DNA of 8,203 nt from an uncultured Flavobacteriales bacterium (GTDB lineage: Bacteria; Bacteroidota; Bacteroidia; Flavobacteriales_D; Crocinitomicaceae): assembly GCA_905479845.1 (NCBI GenBank), contig CAJQOB010000157.1:1-8203 (forward strand). Reading direction: 5' to 3'. Each line of letters opens with the position of its first letter. Position 1 is the first letter of the stretch. The translations under genes and the position numbers were made by a program. The notes beneath the pieces were generated by a model. It did no database searches and was not told where the DNA came from. It saw nothing but the letters and a program-made list of their open reading frames with translations. Positions 5,686 through 8,203 of this stretch are shown piece after piece.

Positions 5686-6651
5686 TTGAAATTCATTCAA
5701 CAATACTTGAAAAGTACCGAGAATTTCGGGACATATATTCTAACAGGAATCTTCGTATTCCTAGGTTTGTTGATCGGTAACTTTACAACCTTGCTTTTGG
5801 CGTATGCCTTGGCACCGAACCTTCATGTTTCTGCTGATGGGAATCCCTTCGCGCAGTTCGATACGAATACTCAGCTCATTCTAATCATGTTGCCCTTCGT
5901 CTTTGCATTGTATGCCTTGATGTTAAGCATTCGATATGTTCACAAACGACCTATACTGAGTTTGTTTACTGCTCGATCCAAGTTCGATTGGAAGCGATAT
6001 TTCTTCGCTTTTGGAGTGTGGTTGACGATTCTTTTGGTGATGCTAGCCATCCTTGTGGCGACATCGGAAAATCAAGTTTTTTGGAACCTGAACGGTTCTA
6101 CCTTCTTAATGCTAGTAGCCATTTCCCTAGTGCTTTTTCCAATTCAAACTGCTGCGGAAGAAGCATTTTTCAGAGGGTGGTTGTTTCAGGGAATCGGGAA
6201 AAGATTCAAACATGCTTGGTTAAGTATTCTCATAACAGGAATCATCTTTGGACTCATGCACGGGGCGAATCCTGAAATTGAAAAAATCGGATATGGAATT
6301 TTTGCCTACTACATTCTTTCAGGAATATTTTTAGGTATAATCGCTCACCTTGATGATGGACTAGAACTCGGAATGGGATATCATGCGGCCAACAACATTT
6401 TTGCTTCCGTTATTTTAACAAATGACTGGCAAGCATTTCACACAGATGCAATGTTCATTGACACCGCACCACCAAGTTTTGGGTGGGATGCAATTCTGAC
6501 TTTAGCCATCATTCAACCTTTGTTCTTGCTGATTTTCGGTAAAGTTTACAAATGGAAAAATTGGCGAACTCAGCTCTTCAAATCCTATGAAGATGGACCG
6601 AGTAATCCCCCAACTAGAAATAGTAACAAGGAATTGATTGATGATTTGTAA
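5686..6651 (+). CDS. CPBP-family intramembrane metalloprotease (CAAX protease/Abi type)
   Basis: A polytopic membrane protein of about 321 residues with seven or so hydrophobic segments (roughly 16-42, 62-84, 106-125, 138-156, 178-193, 205-222, 268-288). It has all three CPBP motifs: Glu158-Glu159 with Arg163 (EEAFFR), Phe188 with His192 (FGLMH), and His233 with Asn237 (HAANN). These make the intramembrane metalloprotease site, so the protein should be active; its substrate is unknown. A loop at 43-62 and a hydrophilic C-terminal tail complete it. The start is unclear: the annotated start is TTG at 5686, while an ATG five bases upstream reads ATG ATT TGA in another frame. It begins 13 bp after dnaJ on the same strand and is probably co-transcribed with the chaperone genes, hinting at a membrane quality-control or stress role (inference). 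Confidence 0.88.
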   Translation: MKFIQQYLKSTENFGTYILTGIFVFLGLLIGNFTTLLLAYALAPNLHVSADGNPFAQFDTNTQLILIMLPFVFALYALMLSIRYVHKRPILSLFTARSKFDWKRYFFAFGVWLTILLVMLAILVATSENQVFWNLNGSTFLMLVAISLVLFPIQTAAEEAFFRGWLFQGIGKRFKHAWLSILITGIIFGLMHGANPEIEKIGYGIFAYYILSGIFLGIIAHLDDGLELGMGYHAANNIFASVILTNDWQAFHTDAMFIDTAPPSFGWDAILTLAIIQPLFLLIFGKVYKWKNWRTQLFKSYEDGPSNPPTRNSNKELIDDL

Positions 6652-6721
6652 GAAATAATACAATGACTCGTCTTAAGCAAGAACTAGGAAAAATGTACTT
6701 TTAGGATTCAATTTTACAGCT

Positions 6722-7054
6722 ATGAAGACATATTACGATCCAGATGATTTAAAGAAGTTTGGAAAGATCTCAGAATTTCAACCGAAACTAGGAAAGAAGT
6801 TTTTCGATTATTACGGTCACGTATTTGAAGAGGGAGCATTAACAGCGAGAGAAAAATCACTGATTGCATTGGCTGTAGCTCATGCTGTTCAGTGTCCTTA
6901 TTGCATTGATGCCTACACAGAAGATACGATGGAAAAGGGGTGTGATGAAGAGCAAATGATGGAAGCGGTGCATGTTGCTGCCGCAATCAGAGGCGGAGCA
7001 AGCCTAGTTCACGGAGTTCAAATGATGAATAAATACAAAGACCTTTCAATGTAA
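6722..7054 (+). CDS. Arsenosugar biosynthesis-associated peroxidase-like protein (AhpD-like fold)
   Basis: A 110-residue carboxymuconolactone decarboxylase/AhpD-like protein. It has the helical-core segment TAREKSLIALAVAHAV and the redox pair Cys58-Pro-Tyr-Cys61 in QCPYCIDAY, followed by HVAAAIRGGASLVHG. The AhpD catalytic His four residues after the second Cys is replaced by Tyr65. This short form is, from family knowledge, the one found beside the radical SAM protein ArsS. Its stop overlaps the arsS start by one base (TAATG), so the two are coupled. The exact chemistry is not established; a thiol-based redox or peroxidase role accompanying arsenosugar synthesis is the usual assumption. A 70-bp gap precedes it, with only a weak -7-like TACTTTTA at 6696-6703, so this cluster may start its own transcript. 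Confidence 0.88.
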   Translation: MKTYYDPDDLKKFGKISEFQPKLGKKFFDYYGHVFEEGALTAREKSLIALAVAHAVQCPYCIDAYTEDTMEKGCDEEQMMEAVHVAAAIRGGASLVHGVQMMNKYKDLSM

Positions 7055-8100
7055 TGGCAGTATTGACGCACAAATCTTTGGCTGGACAAAGCCATGAATT
7101 GTCCGAAGTTGACCGTCAATTAGAATTGCTGAAAAAGGCAAACTTGACGCCATTTCAGGATAAATTGGCAGAATCTGATCTGTTTCCCTTAACAACAACG
7201 AAGTTGGATATCTTCCAAATCAATGTTGGGAAAATGTGTAATCAGGTGTGTAAGCACTGTCACGTTGATGCAGGACCAGATCGTAAGGAAATCATGACGC
7301 GCGAAACAATGCAACTTTGTCTCGATGCAATTGATAAAACAGAATGTTCTACCGTTGATTTAACCGGTGGTGCGCCAGAAATGAATCCTGATTTCCGTTG
7401 GTTCGTTGAACAACTTTCAGCAATAGGAAAAAAAGTATTGGTTCGTTGCAACTTGACAATCATTGTTGCCAATAAGAAATACAACGATCTTCCTGAGTTT
7501 TTCAAGAAGCATAACGTTGAGGTAGTTTCTTCTTTGCCTTATTTCACATCGACGAAAACAGATGCACAACGCGGAGACGGTGTTTTTGATAAAAGTATCG
7601 AAGCACTGAAAATGCTAAACGCAGTCGGTTATGGTATCGAAGGTTCTGGATTGACATTAAACTTAGTTTACAATCCCTCAGGAGCGTTTTTGCCACCTGA
7701 ACAAGGTGCGTTGCAAGCAGACTTCAAAAAGAAATTGAAAGATCGTTTCGATATCGATTTCAACGAATTGTTCGCAATTACCAACTTACCGATCAGTCGC
7801 TACCTGGAATATTTGGTGGCCAGTGAAAACTACGACGGGTACATGAATAAATTGGTGGATGCATATAATCCGTCTGCCGCAGCGAATGTAATGTGCAGAA
7901 GTACCATTTCAATAGGCTGGGACGGGTATATTTTCGATTGCGACTTTAACCAAATGTTGGACTTAAAAGTGGCAGCGAAAGGTCAGCACCTTAAGGATTT
8001 TGATATTGAAGGACTCAATAATAGAAACGTTATTGTGAATCAACACTGCTACGGATGTACTGCTGGTGCAGGATCAAGCTGTGGAGGAACAACAGCATAA
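7054..8100 (+). CDS. arsS: Arsenosugar biosynthesis radical SAM protein ArsS
   Basis: Radical SAM enzyme of 348 residues, full length for the family. The [4Fe-4S] cluster motif CxxxCxxC is Cys62, Cys66 and Cys69 (MCNQVCKHCHVDAGP); the SAM-contacting glycine motif is TGGAPEMNP (104-112). The C-terminal half carries further cysteines: Cys281, Cys296 (in FDCDFNQML) and the terminal HCYGCTAGAGSSCGG group with Cys332, Cys335 and Cys343, as typical of this radical SAM/Cys-rich family. Some relatives contain selenocysteine; here every position is Cys, with no in-frame TGA before the TAA stop. ArsS transfers the 5'-deoxyadenosyl group of SAM to dimethylated arsenic on the way to arsenosugars, acting after the methyltransferase ArsM. 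It overlaps the peroxidase-like gene by one base and is followed by the probable arsM start. Confidence 0.92.
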   Translation: MAVLTHKSLAGQSHELSEVDRQLELLKKANLTPFQDKLAESDLFPLTTTKLDIFQINVGKMCNQVCKHCHVDAGPDRKEIMTRETMQLCLDAIDKTECSTVDLTGGAPEMNPDFRWFVEQLSAIGKKVLVRCNLTIIVANKKYNDLPEFFKKHNVEVVSSLPYFTSTKTDAQRGDGVFDKSIEALKMLNAVGYGIEGSGLTLNLVYNPSGAFLPPEQGALQADFKKKLKDRFDIDFNELFAITNLPISRYLEYLVASENYDGYMNKLVDAYNPSAAANVMCRSTISIGWDGYIFDCDFNQMLDLKVAAKGQHLKDFDIEGLNNRNVIVNQHCYGCTAGAGSSCGGTTA

Positions 8101-8121
8101 TTAAACTAGAACACTCAAGAA

Positions 8122-8142
8122 ATTGAAACCATTAGTTTCAAT
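8122..8142 (+). repeat. Perfect 8-bp inverted repeat between arsS and the next gene
   Basis: ATTGAAAC (8122-8129), loop CATTA, GTTTCAAT (8135-8142). It lies 21 nt after the arsS stop and 24 nt before the next ATG. There is no T-run after it, so it is not a typical intrinsic terminator. The stem is AT-rich and only moderately stable. It could be an operator or an mRNA-processing/stability element. Confidence 0.45.
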
Positions 8143-8166
8143 GGGGAAATAAATAAATTAGATAGA

Positions 8167-8203
8167 ATGAAATCATACTTAGACGAAACGGTCAACGTAT
8201 ACA
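8167..8203 (+). CDS. arsM: Probable arsenic methyltransferase ArsM, first 12 codons (runs off the right edge)
   Basis: ATG at 8167 opens a frame reading MKSYLDETVNVY up to the edge, 66 bp after arsS on the same strand with an A-rich leader. In arsenosugar clusters the gene beside arsS is usually a SAM-dependent arsenite methyltransferase, whose N-termini in Bacteroidota look like this (a short YL-x-x-T-x-x-VY start). Twelve residues cannot prove the family; the call rests mainly on context. If right, this enzyme supplies dimethylated arsenic to ArsS. Confidence 0.45.
   Translation, partial: MKSYLDETVNVY

Noticed and set aside
6690..6721. TACTTTTA at 6696-6703 as a promoter for the arsenosugar genes
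   Set aside because: It matches the -7 consensus except for the last base but has no -33 partner; too weak to list as a feature, although a promoter in this gap is plausible.
1..8203. Mobile elements, CRISPR arrays, tRNA or rRNA genes, phage defence system
   Set aside because: No transposase, integrase, spaced short repeats or structural RNA signature was seen. The CPBP ('Abi') protease is listed as a general membrane protease, since nothing around it suggests phage defence or bacteriocin immunity.

Overview
The window looks like a chromosomal segment of a Bacteroidota bacterium, most likely Flavobacteriales. The grounds are moderate-to-low GC, A-rich leaders without clear Shine-Dalgarno sequences, TAnnTTTG-type -7 promoter boxes, a DnaJ that keeps only two of the four CxxCxGxG motifs, and the pairing of a TPR-LytS kinase with a LytTR regulator. 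The placement is by protein and promoter style and was not checked by a search. There is no IS element, CRISPR array, tRNA or rRNA gene, and every complete gene looks intact.

Layout. On the minus strand, from right to left, are a TPR sensor histidine kinase (1113-3017), a LytTR response regulator overlapping it by 4 bp (367-1116), and, behind its own promoter, the first 82 codons of a lipoprotein gene running off the left edge (1-246). Diverging from the kinase on the plus strand is a secreted TlpA-like thioredoxin (3207-3719), followed at once by a 47-residue single-pass membrane protein (3721-3864). Next comes a chaperone unit: grpE (4000-4542), dnaJ (4560-5672) and a CPBP-family intramembrane protease (5686-6651). 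The right end is the start of an arsenosugar biosynthesis cluster: an AhpD-like peroxidase-like protein (6722-7054), the radical SAM protein ArsS (7054-8100) and the first 12 codons of what is probably the partner methyltransferase ArsM (8167 onward).

The most informative signal is regulatory. A pair of 8-bp direct repeats with 21-bp period lies upstream of the lipoprotein gene (TACCATCC-N13-TACCATCC, exact), and a degenerate version (TGCCAGAT-N13-TACCATTT) lies upstream of the kinase gene. In both places the repeat pair sits exactly 44 nt above a TAnnTTTG-like -7 box, and the whole stretch from first repeat to the G of the ATG is 102 nt. The repeat architecture is that known for LytTR-domain regulators such as E. 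coli BtsR. The inference is a self-contained circuit: kinase and regulator activate their own operon and the adjacent lipoprotein gene. The kinase/tlpA divergent region also carries a near-perfect inverted copy of ATAGTACTTTGATT spanning both -33 regions, suggesting a second shared control over that gene pair.
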